10,050 bases of DNA from Actinomycetes bacterium (GTDB lineage Bacteria; Actinomycetota; Actinomycetes; Actinomycetales; Microbacteriaceae): contig JAEZSU010000157.1 of the NCBI GenBank assembly GCA_023421635.1, forward strand, positions 1 to 10,050. The letters run 5' to 3'. A model generated the notes under the pieces. That model was given only the letters and a program-made list of their open reading frames with translations. It had not been told where the DNA came from and did not search any database. A program made the translations under genes and the position numbers. This document shows positions 1-5,400 of this stretch, piece after piece. Each line of letters begins with the position of its first letter. Position 1 is the stretch's first letter.

Positions 1-24
1 GGGGGGCCCTTCGTCATCCGACGC

Positions 25-1137
25 TCAGAGATATTCGAGCGTGTAGTCGATGCAGCCGATGAGCTTGCGCACGTCGTCCGGCTCGATCGAGACGAACGTC
101 GCCACACGCAGCTGGTTCCGGCCGAGCTTGCGGTACGGCTCGGTGTCCACGATGCCGTTCTCGCGCAGGCTCGCCGCGATCGCCGCGGCGTCGATGCGCT
201 CGTCGAAGTCGATGGTCACCACGACGGGGGAGCGGTCGGCGGGGTTCGCGACGAAGGGCGTCGCCACCGTGGAGGCCTCCGCCCACTCGTACAGCGCGTT
301 CGAGGACTCGGCCGTCCGGGCGGCAGCCCAGGACAGGCCGCCGTGCTCGAGGATCCAGCCGAGCTGCTCGTCGAGCAGCACGAGGGTCGACACGGCGGGC
401 GTGTTCAGGGTCTGCTGCAGCCGCGAGTTGTCGAGCGCCTGCTTCAGGCTCAGGAACTCGGGGATGTACCGTCCGGATGCGGCGATCCGCTCGATCCGCT
501 CGATCGCGGCAGGCGAGACGGCCGCGAACCACAGCCCGCCGTCGGAACCGAGGTTCTTCTGCGGTGCGAAGTAGTAGACGTCCGCCTCTGCGGCCGAGAA
601 GTCGATGCCGCCCGCGGCGCTCGTCGCGTCGATCACGGTGAGCGCACCCTCGTCGCCCGCGACGCGGGTGATGGCGGTCGCGACACCCGTCGAGGTCTCG
701 TTGTGCGGCCAGGCGTACACGTCGACACCCTCGACCGGGGTCGCGACGGTGCTCGTGCCCGGCTCCGCCTTGCGCACGTCCGGCGCCTCCAGCCACGGTG
801 CCGCGGCAGCCTTGGCGAACTTGCCGCCGAACTCGCCGAAGACGAGGTTCTGTGCGCGCCGCTCGATCAGGCCGAACGCTGCCGCATCCCAGAACGCGGT
901 CGAACCGCCGTTGCCGACGATGATCTCGTAGCCCTCCGGCAGCCGGAACAGGTCGGCGAGGCGGGAGCGGACGCTGCCCACCAGGTTCTTCACCGGCTTC
1001 TGCCGGTGCGAGGTCCCGAGGAGCGTGGCACCGGACGCGGCCAGCGCCGCGACCTGCTCGGGACGGATCTTGGACGGACCGCACCCGAACCGTCCGTCGG
1101 CGGGCAGCAGTTCGGTGGGAAGCACGACGTGGGGCAT
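25..1137 (-). CDS. serC: Phosphoserine aminotransferase (SerC)
   Basis: This is a PLP-dependent fold-type I aminotransferase. It converts 3-phosphohydroxypyruvate plus glutamate to O-phosphoserine and 2-oxoglutarate, the second step of serine synthesis, in the cytosol; the family also serves pyridoxal phosphate synthesis in some bacteria. The 370-residue protein matches the actinobacterial SerC subtype in length and style. It opens with a GCGPSK segment (residues 18-23). It has a GNGGST phosphate-binding turn (75-80), an aspartate in VIDATSAAGG (D170) to hold the pyridine nitrogen, and the Schiff-base lysine in APQKNLGSDGG (K194). The ATG is well placed: GAGG lies just upstream, and a minus-strand TAGAAT lies 7 nt before it, so the mRNA may be nearly leaderless. 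The gene is complete, stands alone in view and is divergent from the DtxR-type regulator. Function is confident; the leaderless start is inference. Confidence 0.95.
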   Translation of the reverse strand: MPHVVLPTELLPADGRFGCGPSKIRPEQVAALAASGATLLGTSHRQKPVKNLVGSVRSRLADLFRLPEGYEIIVGNGGSTAFWDAAAFGLIERRAQNLVFGEFGGKFAKAAAAPWLEAPDVRKAEPGTSTVATPVEGVDVYAWPHNETSTGVATAITRVAGDEGALTVIDATSAAGGIDFSAAEADVYYFAPQKNLGSDGGLWFAAVSPAAIERIERIAASGRYIPEFLSLKQALDNSRLQQTLNTPAVSTLVLLDEQLGWILEHGGLSWAAARTAESSNALYEWAEASTVATPFVANPADRSPVVVTIDFDERIDAAAIAASLRENGIVDTEPYRKLGRNQLRVATFVSIEPDDVRKLIGCIDYTLEYL

Positions 1138-1144
1138 GGCCTCG

Positions 1145-1150
1145 ATTCTA
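1145..1150 (-). promoter_or_regulatory. Candidate -10 box of serC
   Basis: Minus-strand TAGAAT agrees with TATAAT at five of six positions and ends 7 nt before the serC ATG, so transcription should begin at or next to the start codon. The -35 region is poor. Spacing and match are seen in the sequence; promoter activity is inferred. Confidence 0.45.
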
Positions 1151-1199
1151 GGGCGAGCAGCCCGCCCCGCTCAGCCGCCCCCGGCCGCGGCACGTTGGA

Positions 1200-1205
1200 T
1201 AGGCT
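1200..1205 (+). promoter_or_regulatory. Candidate -10 box of the DtxR-type regulator gene
   Basis: TAGGCT fits the TAnnnT pattern usual for actinobacterial sigma-A promoters. It lies about 30 nt before the ATG at 1236 and leaves room for the GAGGA ribosome-binding site at 1227-1231. No good -35 box is seen. I found no clear DtxR-type iron box here, so autoregulation is not supported. Confidence 0.35.
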
Positions 1206-1235
1206 CTTGTCACACCCACCTGCGCCGAGGACACC

Positions 1236-1931
1236 ATGACCGACCTGATCGACACCACAGAGATGTACCTGCGTACCATCCTCGAACTCGAGGAGGAGAA
1301 CATCACTCCGCTGCGCGCACGCATCTCGGAGCGTCTCGGCCACTCGGGTCCCACCGTCTCGCAGACCGTCGGCCGGATGGAGCGCGACGGTCTCGTCGTC
1401 GTCTCCGACGATCGCACGCTCGAACTCACCGACGCCGGCCGGCAGAAGGCCGTGGACGTCATGCGCAAGCACCGTCTCGCCGAGCGGCTCCTCAGCGACG
1501 TCATCGGCCTCGACTGGGCGTACGTCCACGAGGAGGCATGCCGCTGGGAGCATGTGATGAGCGAGCAGGTCGAGCGCCGTCTCGTCGAACTGCTGGGCCA
1601 CCCCACCGAGTCGCCCTACGGCAACCCGATCCCGGGACTCGACCAGCTGGGCGACCTGCCCTCGGTGACCTTCGAAGAAGGCGTCGTCGGTCTCGTGCGT
1701 CATCTGGATCAGGTCGGCGGCCCCGTCACGGGTGTCGTGCGCCGCCTGGCGGAGCCCGCACAGGTCGACCCGGAGCTGCTGCAGCAGCTGCGCGCCGCCG
1801 GTGTCATGCCGGGTGCCTCCGGCACGTTCCAGTACAGCGAGGGCTACGTCCTGGTGCAGATGGACGGCTCCGACGAGGGCCTGGAACTGCCCGTCGAGGT
1901 GGCCGCGCACATCTTCCTCGTCGCCGCCTGA
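1236..1931 (+). CDS. dtxR: DtxR/IdeR-family metal-dependent transcriptional repressor
   Basis: This is a cytosolic DNA-binding repressor that, in well-studied relatives, binds Fe2+ as co-repressor and shuts off iron uptake and siderophore genes. The 231-residue protein has the three-domain DtxR/IdeR plan: an N-terminal winged helix (about 1-72, with recognition helix near SGPTVSQTVGRME), a dimerisation and metal domain (about 73-140) and a C-terminal SH3-like domain (about 148-230). The metal ligands fall at exactly the DtxR numbers: M10, H79, E83, H98, C102, E105 and H106. This speaks for the iron-responsive IdeR/DtxR type rather than the shorter MntR type. The ATG has GAGGA four bases upstream. 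The gene is divergent from serC and followed by the separately promoted M23 gene, so it looks monocistronic. Iron as the effector is inferred from the conserved ligands; manganese cannot be excluded. Confidence 0.93.
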   Translation: MTDLIDTTEMYLRTILELEEENITPLRARISERLGHSGPTVSQTVGRMERDGLVVVSDDRTLELTDAGRQKAVDVMRKHRLAERLLSDVIGLDWAYVHEEACRWEHVMSEQVERRLVELLGHPTESPYGNPIPGLDQLGDLPSVTFEEGVVGLVRHLDQVGGPVTGVVRRLAEPAQVDPELLQQLRAAGVMPGASGTFQYSEGYVLVQMDGSDEGLELPVEVAAHIFLVAA

Positions 1932-1989
1932 CGCCACCCGCATCCGCTCCTCCCCAGGCTGGGAAGTTCCGGCACGCCCGAAGAGGAAT

Positions 1990-2018
1990 GTGACATGTTC
2001 GTTACCTTCAGGTAGCCT
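1990..2018 (+). promoter_or_regulatory. Sigma-A-like promoter of the M23 peptidase gene
   Basis: GTGACA (1990-1995, five of six to TTGACA) and TAGCCT (2013-2018, TAnnnT) are separated by exactly 17 nt. Transcription should begin near 2024-2026, giving a 5' leader of about 145 nt before the TTG start at 2171. This is the best-formed -35/-10 pair in the first half of the window. Confidence 0.6.
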
Positions 2019-2024
2019 GGCTCA

Positions 2025-2158
2025 GTCCACAGGTGAAAGCCCACCGACGGACCCCGCCCGGATTGCCTATCAGGCTCGTCGTCCGACGCGGTGCCGCCCG
2101 CACATCGTGCCCCGAACACCGAGTGCCGACGAGCCAGCGCAGACCGCGCGAAGGCGCC
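2025..2158 (+). ncRNA. Structured 5' leader of the M23 peptidase mRNA
   Basis: The leader can fold into two well-separated hairpins. The first pairs 2025-2028 (GTCC) with 2049-2052 (GGAC) and, inside a 3x3 internal loop, 2032-2035 (GGTG) with 2042-2045 (CACC). The second pairs 2073-2081 (GGCTCGTCG) with 2127-2135 perfectly over 9 bp, and nests 2089-2093/2117-2121 and 2100-2103/2107-2110. Cell-wall hydrolase genes of actinobacteria often carry ydaO/yuaA c-di-AMP riboswitches, but the conserved core of that family is not clearly present. I therefore call it an unidentified structured leader. Pairing is seen; a regulatory role is inferred. Confidence 0.4.
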
Positions 2159-2170
2159 GGAGGAAACATC

Positions 2171-3067
2171 TTGGCTGAACAGGTGGATGCAGAGAACCGC
2201 GAGACCGAAGAGGTCGCCGCGGTCGCCACCCCCGGTCGTCGCAGCCTGCGCGAGGCTGCCCGCACCTCGACCCGAGTCGCCCGCGCGATCCGCGTGCCCC
2301 GCGTCCGCGCTCCCCGTGAGCCCCGGCCCGCCCGCACCTTCAGCGCGCGCAAGCCGTTGCGCAACGTCGTGATCCTCGCCATGGTCGGCGGGCTCGTCGC
2401 GACCGTCGCCCTCCCCGCGTACGCGGCGTGGAACCCTGAGACCGACGCCCAGACCATCGAACAGGTCGCGGCCGACAACGCGCAGTCGCTCGTCGTCGCC
2501 TCCGATGTGGTTACCACCGACCTCTCCCGCAGCAGCTACTCCGCGACCACCGCGGAGGAGGTCGCGACGAAGAAGGCCGCCGAGGCCGCGGCCGCCGCCG
2601 CGCGCGCCGCCGCATCCGCATCCTCGTCCGGCTCGACCGCTCGGCTGGCATCCGTCGACCTGAGCCTCGTCGCACCCGGCAGTGGCCAGGTGCGCTGGCC
2701 CCTCGACATGTCGCAGATCAAGGTGGGTCGCGGCATCAGCGGCTCGCACGACGGCGTCGACCTGCTCGGTGCCGCCAACACGCCGGAGTTCGCCGCCGCG
2801 GCGGGCACCGTCCGCATCGCCACCTGGTTCGGCGGGTACGGCAACGGCGTCGTCATCGACCACGTCATCAACGGCGTCACCGTCTCCACCCTCTACGGTC
2901 ACATGAACCAGATCCTCGTCTCGCCCGGGCAGTACGTCTCGGCCGGGCAGATGATCGGCCTCATGGGCAGCACGGGCCGCTCCACCGCGAACCACCTGCA
3001 CTTCGAGGTGCGCATCAATGGCGGCCTCGTCGACCCCATGGCGTGGCTGTACTCCAACGCCGGCTGA
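2171..3067 (+). CDS. Membrane-anchored M23 family metallopeptidase (LytM domain)
   Basis: This is a zinc endopeptidase predicted to cut peptidoglycan cross-bridges outside the membrane, in cell-wall remodelling or division. I chose TTG at 2171 because a strong GGAGGA (2159-2164) lies six bases upstream; the frame stays open back to a GTG at 2033, but that start lacks a comparable site. The 298-residue protein has an Arg/Pro-rich basic cytoplasmic tail (about 22-62), one hydrophobic segment (about 64-86, ending ALPAYAA) that is either an uncleaved anchor or an atypical signal peptide, an Ala-rich, probably helical linker (about 125-160) and a C-terminal M23 domain (about 170-298). Active-site features are complete: H193 and D197 (HxxxD), H244 (YGH) and H275/H277 (HLHFE). 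The Ala/Ser linker is low-complexity. Substrate bond and partners are unknown. It is probably a single-gene unit with its own promoter and leader. Confidence 0.9.
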   Translation: MAEQVDAENRETEEVAAVATPGRRSLREAARTSTRVARAIRVPRVRAPREPRPARTFSARKPLRNVVILAMVGGLVATVALPAYAAWNPETDAQTIEQVAADNAQSLVVASDVVTTDLSRSSYSATTAEEVATKKAAEAAAAAARAAASASSSGSTARLASVDLSLVAPGSGQVRWPLDMSQIKVGRGISGSHDGVDLLGAANTPEFAAAAGTVRIATWFGGYGNGVVIDHVINGVTVSTLYGHMNQILVSPGQYVSAGQMIGLMGSTGRSTANHLHFEVRINGGLVDPMAWLYSNAG

Positions 3068-3099
3068 CGCGACACGCATCGTTCACCGCCGCGTGCATC

Positions 3100-3114
3100 C
3101 CGGGCGTGTCCCGG
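3100..3114 (+). terminator. Small GC hairpin after the M23 gene
   Basis: CCGGG (3100-3104) and CCCGG (3110-3114) close a five-base loop 33 nt after the M23 stop. There is no T-run, so it is at best a weak terminator or an operator-like site just upstream of the small-RNA promoter. Confidence 0.25.
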
Positions 3115-3158
3115 TGGGTTACCCTGTGACTCGACGCTGAGAGAAGCGGAGGTCGCCG

Positions 3159-3269
3159 ATGAAGGGCATTCCACGCACCCGAACCAGGGCTGCGCTCGGT
3201 CTGCCCACGCCTCGGCATCATGAGTCCGGATGCCACGGGACCCCCGTGCGTCCAAGGCGCTGTCTGTGA
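3159..3269 (+). CDS. Doubtful 36-codon ORF inside the small RNA (possible leader peptide)
   Basis: An ATG at 3159 follows a strong GGAGG (3148-3152) with ideal six-base spacing. It opens a 36-codon ORF whose TGA (3267-3269) lies in the loop of the terminator hairpin. The peptide would be basic, with nine Arg, one Lys and two Cys, and no membrane segment. Against coding, only about two thirds of its codons end in G or C, clearly below the neighbouring genes, and I recognise no homologue. If translated, the terminating ribosome would cover the terminator's 5' arm, which is how a leader peptide for the HNH gene could work. It may equally be a chance ORF in an RNA gene. Confidence 0.25.
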   Translation: MKGIPRTRTRAALGLPTPRHHESGCHGTPVRPRRCL

Positions 3270-3283
3270 GACAGCGCCTTTTT
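3254..3283 (+). terminator. Strong Rho-independent terminator
   Basis: AAGGCGCTGTC (3254-3264) pairs perfectly with GACAGCGCCTT (3270-3280) over 11 bp around a TGTGA loop, and the run of five T ends at 3283. This is the only textbook intrinsic terminator in the window. It lies 115 nt downstream of a possible -10 box and 75 nt before the HNH gene start. Confidence 0.88.
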
Positions 3284-3357
3284 CATGCCCACCGTCATCC
3301 CACGTCGCAGCAATCGAAGAACCGCGAAGCCGTCCGGCCATTCGAGAGGACAGAGGA

Positions 3358-3855
3358 ATGCGCACACTGGTGCTGAATGCGGGATACGAACCGCTCGCCG
3401 TGGTCTCCTTCAAGCGAGCGCTCGTGCTCGTGATGAACGAGAAGGCGACCGTCATCGAGCACGTGGAGGGTGATCCGGTGTGGGCGAGCCGGCGGGCGTA
3501 CGACCGTCCGGCGGTGATCATCCTCACCCGGTACGTGCGGATCCCCGGCGCGAGACAGGTGCCGGTCACCAGGCGCGGGGTACTGCGACGGGACGGGCAC
3601 CGGTGCGGCTACTGCGGTTCGACCGCCACGACCATCGACCACGTGCTGCCGCGCTCCCGCGGCGGTGCGGACACCTGGGAGAACCTCGTCGCCTGCTGCC
3701 TCCGCTGCAACAACCTGAAGGGCGATCGCACGCCGCAGGAGATGTCGTGGTCGCTGCGGCTCGTGCCGGGGATGCCGCGAGGCTCGCACTGGAGCGTCCG
3801 CGGCGTCGAGCGGGCCGACCCGCGGTGGGAGCCCTACCTGGCGCTCGCCGCCTGA
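3358..3855 (+). CDS. HNH endonuclease-fold protein
   Basis: This 165-residue protein belongs to the stand-alone HNH family widespread in actinobacteria and some other bacteria; its cellular role is not established. An N-terminal domain (about 1-70) opens with MRTLVLNAGYEPLAVV. A treble-clef HNH domain follows (about 72-125). Zinc ligands are C83/C86 (CGYC) and C114/C117 (CLRC). The catalytic set is D94-H95 in IDHVLPRSRGG, N109, and N118 in RCNNLKGDRTP. All key residues are intact, so nuclease activity is plausible. The ATG at 3358 was chosen because the family begins MRTLVLN and GAGAGGA (3344-3350) sits seven bases upstream; the open frame further upstream runs through the small-RNA terminator. 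The end overlaps the convergent MarR gene by 22 nt. Nothing nearby (integrase, restriction or phage genes) suggests mobility. Family certain, function unknown. Confidence 0.88.
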   Translation: MRTLVLNAGYEPLAVVSFKRALVLVMNEKATVIEHVEGDPVWASRRAYDRPAVIILTRYVRIPGARQVPVTRRGVLRRDGHRCGYCGSTATTIDHVLPRSRGGADTWENLVACCLRCNNLKGDRTPQEMSWSLRLVPGMPRGSHWSVRGVERADPRWEPYLALAA

Positions 3856-4349
3856 CCGGGGTCGAGCAGCAGCAGCCAGCGCCGGAGGATCGGCTCGAGG
3901 GCCTCCGCATCCGCCGTTCCGAGTTCCTCGAGCAGGCGGTGCTCGTTGGCCATGTGCGCCGTGAATGCCTCGTCGACGAGGGCGTGCCCGGCGTCCGTGA
4001 GCCGGATGAGCCGCCGACGGCCGTCGTCCGGCGTCCCCATGCGTTCCACGAGGCCCCGCTCCGCCAGGCGGTCCACCCGCTTCGTGAGCCCGCCCGTGGT
4101 GACCATCGTGTGCGCCGCCAGCTCGCCCGCGGGGAGCGCCTCGCCGGGGGAGCGACGGAGGGAGGCGAGCAGGTCGAACTCCGGCTCGCTGAGTCCGTAG
4201 GACGCGTACACCGGGGTGAGCTCCGCGGTGAGCGCGAGCGCGACGCGATGGAGGCGCCCGATCACGCCCTGCGGCGACGGGTCGAGGTCGGGGCGGGCGA
4301 CCCGCCACTCGTCCTGGATGCGGTCGACGCGGTCCCGCTGCTCGGTCAT
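3834..4349 (-). CDS. MarR-family transcriptional regulator
   Basis: This is a 171-residue dimeric winged-helix regulator, a class that typically represses a neighbouring efflux or detoxification gene until a small ligand binds. A helical N-terminal dimerisation part (about 1-55) is followed by the winged helix (about 56-120), with recognition helix near MVTTGGLTKRVDRL (82-95). The wing holds the family signature DDGRRRLIRLTDAG (108-121, basic tip R111-R113). A C-terminal helix closes the dimer. The ATG at 4349 lies 13 nt after a GAGGAAG, rather far for a ribosome-binding site; no other in-frame start fits better. The gene is divergent from an EamA exporter across 39 bp holding operator-like repeats, so it probably controls that exporter and itself. 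Its 3' end overlaps the HNH gene tail-to-tail. The ligand cannot be told from sequence. Confidence 0.9.
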   Translation of the reverse strand: MTEQRDRVDRIQDEWRVARPDLDPSPQGVIGRLHRVALALTAELTPVYASYGLSEPEFDLLASLRRSPGEALPAGELAAHTMVTTGGLTKRVDRLAERGLVERMGTPDDGRRRLIRLTDAGHALVDEAFTAHMANEHRLLEELGTADAEALEPILRRWLLLLDPGQAASAR

Positions 4350-4359
4350 GAGGCGATGA

Positions 4360-4398
4360 TATCTTCCTCGTAAGCTAACATCGCTTCCGTGGAAGATA
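4360..4398. promoter_or_regulatory. Shared promoter/operator region of the marR-eamA pair
   Basis: TATCTTCC (4360-4367) and GGAAGATA (4391-4398) form an 8-bp inverted repeat. A second CTTCC (4384-4388) faces the same GGAAG across two bases and straddles the exporter's GTG start. Between them, GTAAGCTAAC (4370-4379) is an 8-of-10 palindrome whose TAAGCT (4371-4376) can serve as the exporter's -10 box, while its reverse TAGCTT could serve marR. MarR-type repressors bind such short palindromes over promoters. The repeats are seen; binding is inferred. Confidence 0.5.
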
Positions 4399-5288
4399 AA
4401 CGGCTCACCTGGGCGCTCGTCACGGCGATCGCGCCCGTGGCGTGGGGGAGCACCTATTTCGTCACGCGCCAGGTGCTGCCGCCGGATGCTGCCCTCTGGG
4501 GCGGCGTGATCCGCTGCCTGCCCGCGGGGCTCCTGGTGCTGCTCATCGTGCGCCGGCTTCCGCGCGGATCGTGGTGGTGGCGTTCGCTCGTGCTCGGCAC
4601 GCTCACCGTCGGCGGCCTCAACGTGCTCGTCTACATCGTGGCGCAGCGGCTGCCCACGAGCCTCGCCGCCACCCTCATGTCCACCTCCGCCGCGGCGATG
4701 CTGCTGCTCAGCTGGCTCATCCTGCGGCAGCGACCGCGCCTCGCCGCCGTCCTCGGCGCGCTCGTCGGCATCGCCGGAGTCGTCGTGATGATGGGCATCG
4801 GCGGCGGTCCCGTCGATCCGTGGGGCGTCGTGGCATCCATCGGCGCGATGCTGTCGTCGTCGGTCGGGTTCGTGCTCACGGCGAAGTGGGGCACCGACGT
4901 GCCGCCGCTGACCATGACGGCGTGGCAGCTCATCGCCGGCTCCCTCGTCGTGCTGCCGTTCGCCGTGCTCGTCGAGGGTGCGCCGCCCGTGCTCGACGCC
5001 CCGGCGCTCGCCGGATTCGCCTACATCATCCTCATCGCGACGGCGCTCGCATACGCGGCCTGGTTCGCAGGGCTGCGGCGCCTGCCCGGCTCGGTCGTCG
5101 GGGTCGTCGGGCTCCTCAACCCGGTGACCGGTGTCGTGCTCGGCGTGTTCCTGGCCGGTGAGGCGTTCGGTCCGGCCCAGCTCGTCGGCCTCGTGCTCGT
5201 GCTCGGCGGTGTGCTGATCGGGGTCCTCCGGCCACGGGTGCGCACGCCGCTCGAGGCGCCGGAGCCGCCGGCGTCCCGATCGCGGTGA
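4389..5288 (+). CDS. EamA-family (DMT superfamily) transporter
   Basis: This is a 299-residue inner-membrane protein, predicted to export or exchange small metabolites such as amino acids or drugs; members cannot be assigned a substrate by sequence. It has two EamA halves (about 8-137 and 145-281), each with about five hydrophobic helices, ten in total. The first half opens with the typical PVAWGSTYFVTRQ. The second carries ALAYAAWFAGLRRLPGS and the GLLNPVTGVVLGVFLAGE helix signature (241-258). The start is a GTG at 4389 without a ribosome-binding site. A candidate -10 box ends 12 nt upstream, so the mRNA would have a leader of only a few bases. The hydrophilic tail after about 282 is Arg/Pro-rich, and the TGA stop lies inside the first copy of an 86-bp palindromic repeat. 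Control by the divergent MarR protein is likely. Confidence 0.9.
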   Translation: MEDKRLTWALVTAIAPVAWGSTYFVTRQVLPPDAALWGGVIRCLPAGLLVLLIVRRLPRGSWWWRSLVLGTLTVGGLNVLVYIVAQRLPTSLAATLMSTSAAAMLLLSWLILRQRPRLAAVLGALVGIAGVVVMMGIGGGPVDPWGVVASIGAMLSSSVGFVLTAKWGTDVPPLTMTAWQLIAGSLVVLPFAVLVEGAPPVLDAPALAGFAYIILIATALAYAAWFAGLRRLPGSVVGVVGLLNPVTGVVLGVFLAGEAFGPAQLVGLVLVLGGVLIGVLRPRVRTPLEAPEPPASRSR

Positions 5289-5369
5289 CGGGATTCGGGG
5301 ATCTCGCCGGATTCGGGCGGATGCGGCATCCGGGCTCCGAATCTCGTGAGATCCCCGAATCCGGTGACG
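5284..5369. repeat. 86-bp palindromic repeat, copy 1 (intact)
   Basis: The outer arms GGATTCGGGGATCTC (5291-5305) and its exact reverse complement (5348-5362) pair over 15 bp. Middle arms GATTCGG (5310-5316)/CCGAATC (5337-5343) and core arms GGATGC (5319-5324)/GCATCC (5326-5331) nest inside. The unit is flanked by GGTGACG on both sides (5284-5290, 5363-5369). It starts within the exporter's stop codon and fills most of the gap to the convergent ATPase gene, where the long hairpin could end transcription from both sides. Copy 2 at 8193-8278 is identical at 82 of 86 positions with no gap. It resembles a REP or small non-autonomous palindromic element; no mobilising gene is in view. Confidence 0.9.
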
Positions 5370-5384
5370 GCGTGTGGGGAGCGA

Positions 5385-5399
5385 CGGCCTCGAGGGCCG
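5385..5399 (-). terminator. Small hairpin directly after the ATPase stop codon
   Basis: CGGCC (5385-5389) and GGCCG (5395-5399) close a TCGAG loop immediately beyond the ATPase stop (5401-5403). It has no T-run. Together with palindromic repeat copy 1 just beyond, it may help end the ATPase transcript. Confidence 0.3.
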
Positions 5400-5400
5400 G

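Larger units (their letters stand above)
3119..3283 (+). ncRNA. Candidate structured small RNA or attenuator leader upstream of the HNH gene
   Basis: A promoter-like TACCCT (3120-3125) with no good -35 box would start a transcript near 3131. The transcript ends at an excellent intrinsic terminator (3254-3283), giving about 150 nt. Before the terminator it holds two adjoining hairpins: GGCATC (3214-3219)/GATGCC (3229-3234), and CACGGG (3234-3239)/CCCGTG (3243-3248). A further long-range pairing of GGGCA (3164-3168) with TGCCC (3202-3206) is possible. It does not resemble SRP RNA, tmRNA or RNase P RNA. It may be an independent small RNA, or the attenuated leader of the HNH gene that begins 75 nt beyond the terminator. 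I do not recognise the family. Confidence 0.4.

Noticed and set aside
2007..2025. A DtxR/IdeR iron box over the -10 of the M23 promoter
   Set aside because: Aligned to the 19-bp consensus it matches at only about 11 positions and lacks the symmetric arms; too weak to claim.
2025..2158. A ydaO/yuaA c-di-AMP riboswitch in the M23 leader
   Set aside because: GGTGAA and CCGAAC fragments occur, but their spacing and the rest of the conserved core do not fit, and the predicted transcription start falls too close to the first fragment. Kept only as an unidentified structured leader.
2033..2170. An upstream GTG start for the M23 gene at 2033
   Set aside because: It lacks a ribosome-binding site, would translate through the structured leader, and the TTG at 2171 has a strong, well-spaced GGAGGA.
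2590..2640. GCC/GCG-rich tract in the M23 gene as a tandem repeat
   Set aside because: It encodes the Ala/Ser linker and has no regular period; it is simple amino acid composition bias.
1844..3079. A 411-codon minus-strand frame over the M23 gene and its leader
   Set aside because: It mirrors the M23 gene and the end of the DtxR-type gene, crosses two gene boundaries and has the composition of an antisense shadow.
3220..3357. An upstream N-terminal extension of the HNH protein
   Set aside because: The extension runs through the 11-bp terminator, and the family begins at MRTLVLN, which matches the ATG at 3358.
5284..5369. GGTGACG on both sides of repeat copy 1 as a 7-bp target-site duplication
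   Set aside because: Copy 2 has the same GGTGACG on both sides, so it belongs to the repeat unit rather than to the insertion target.
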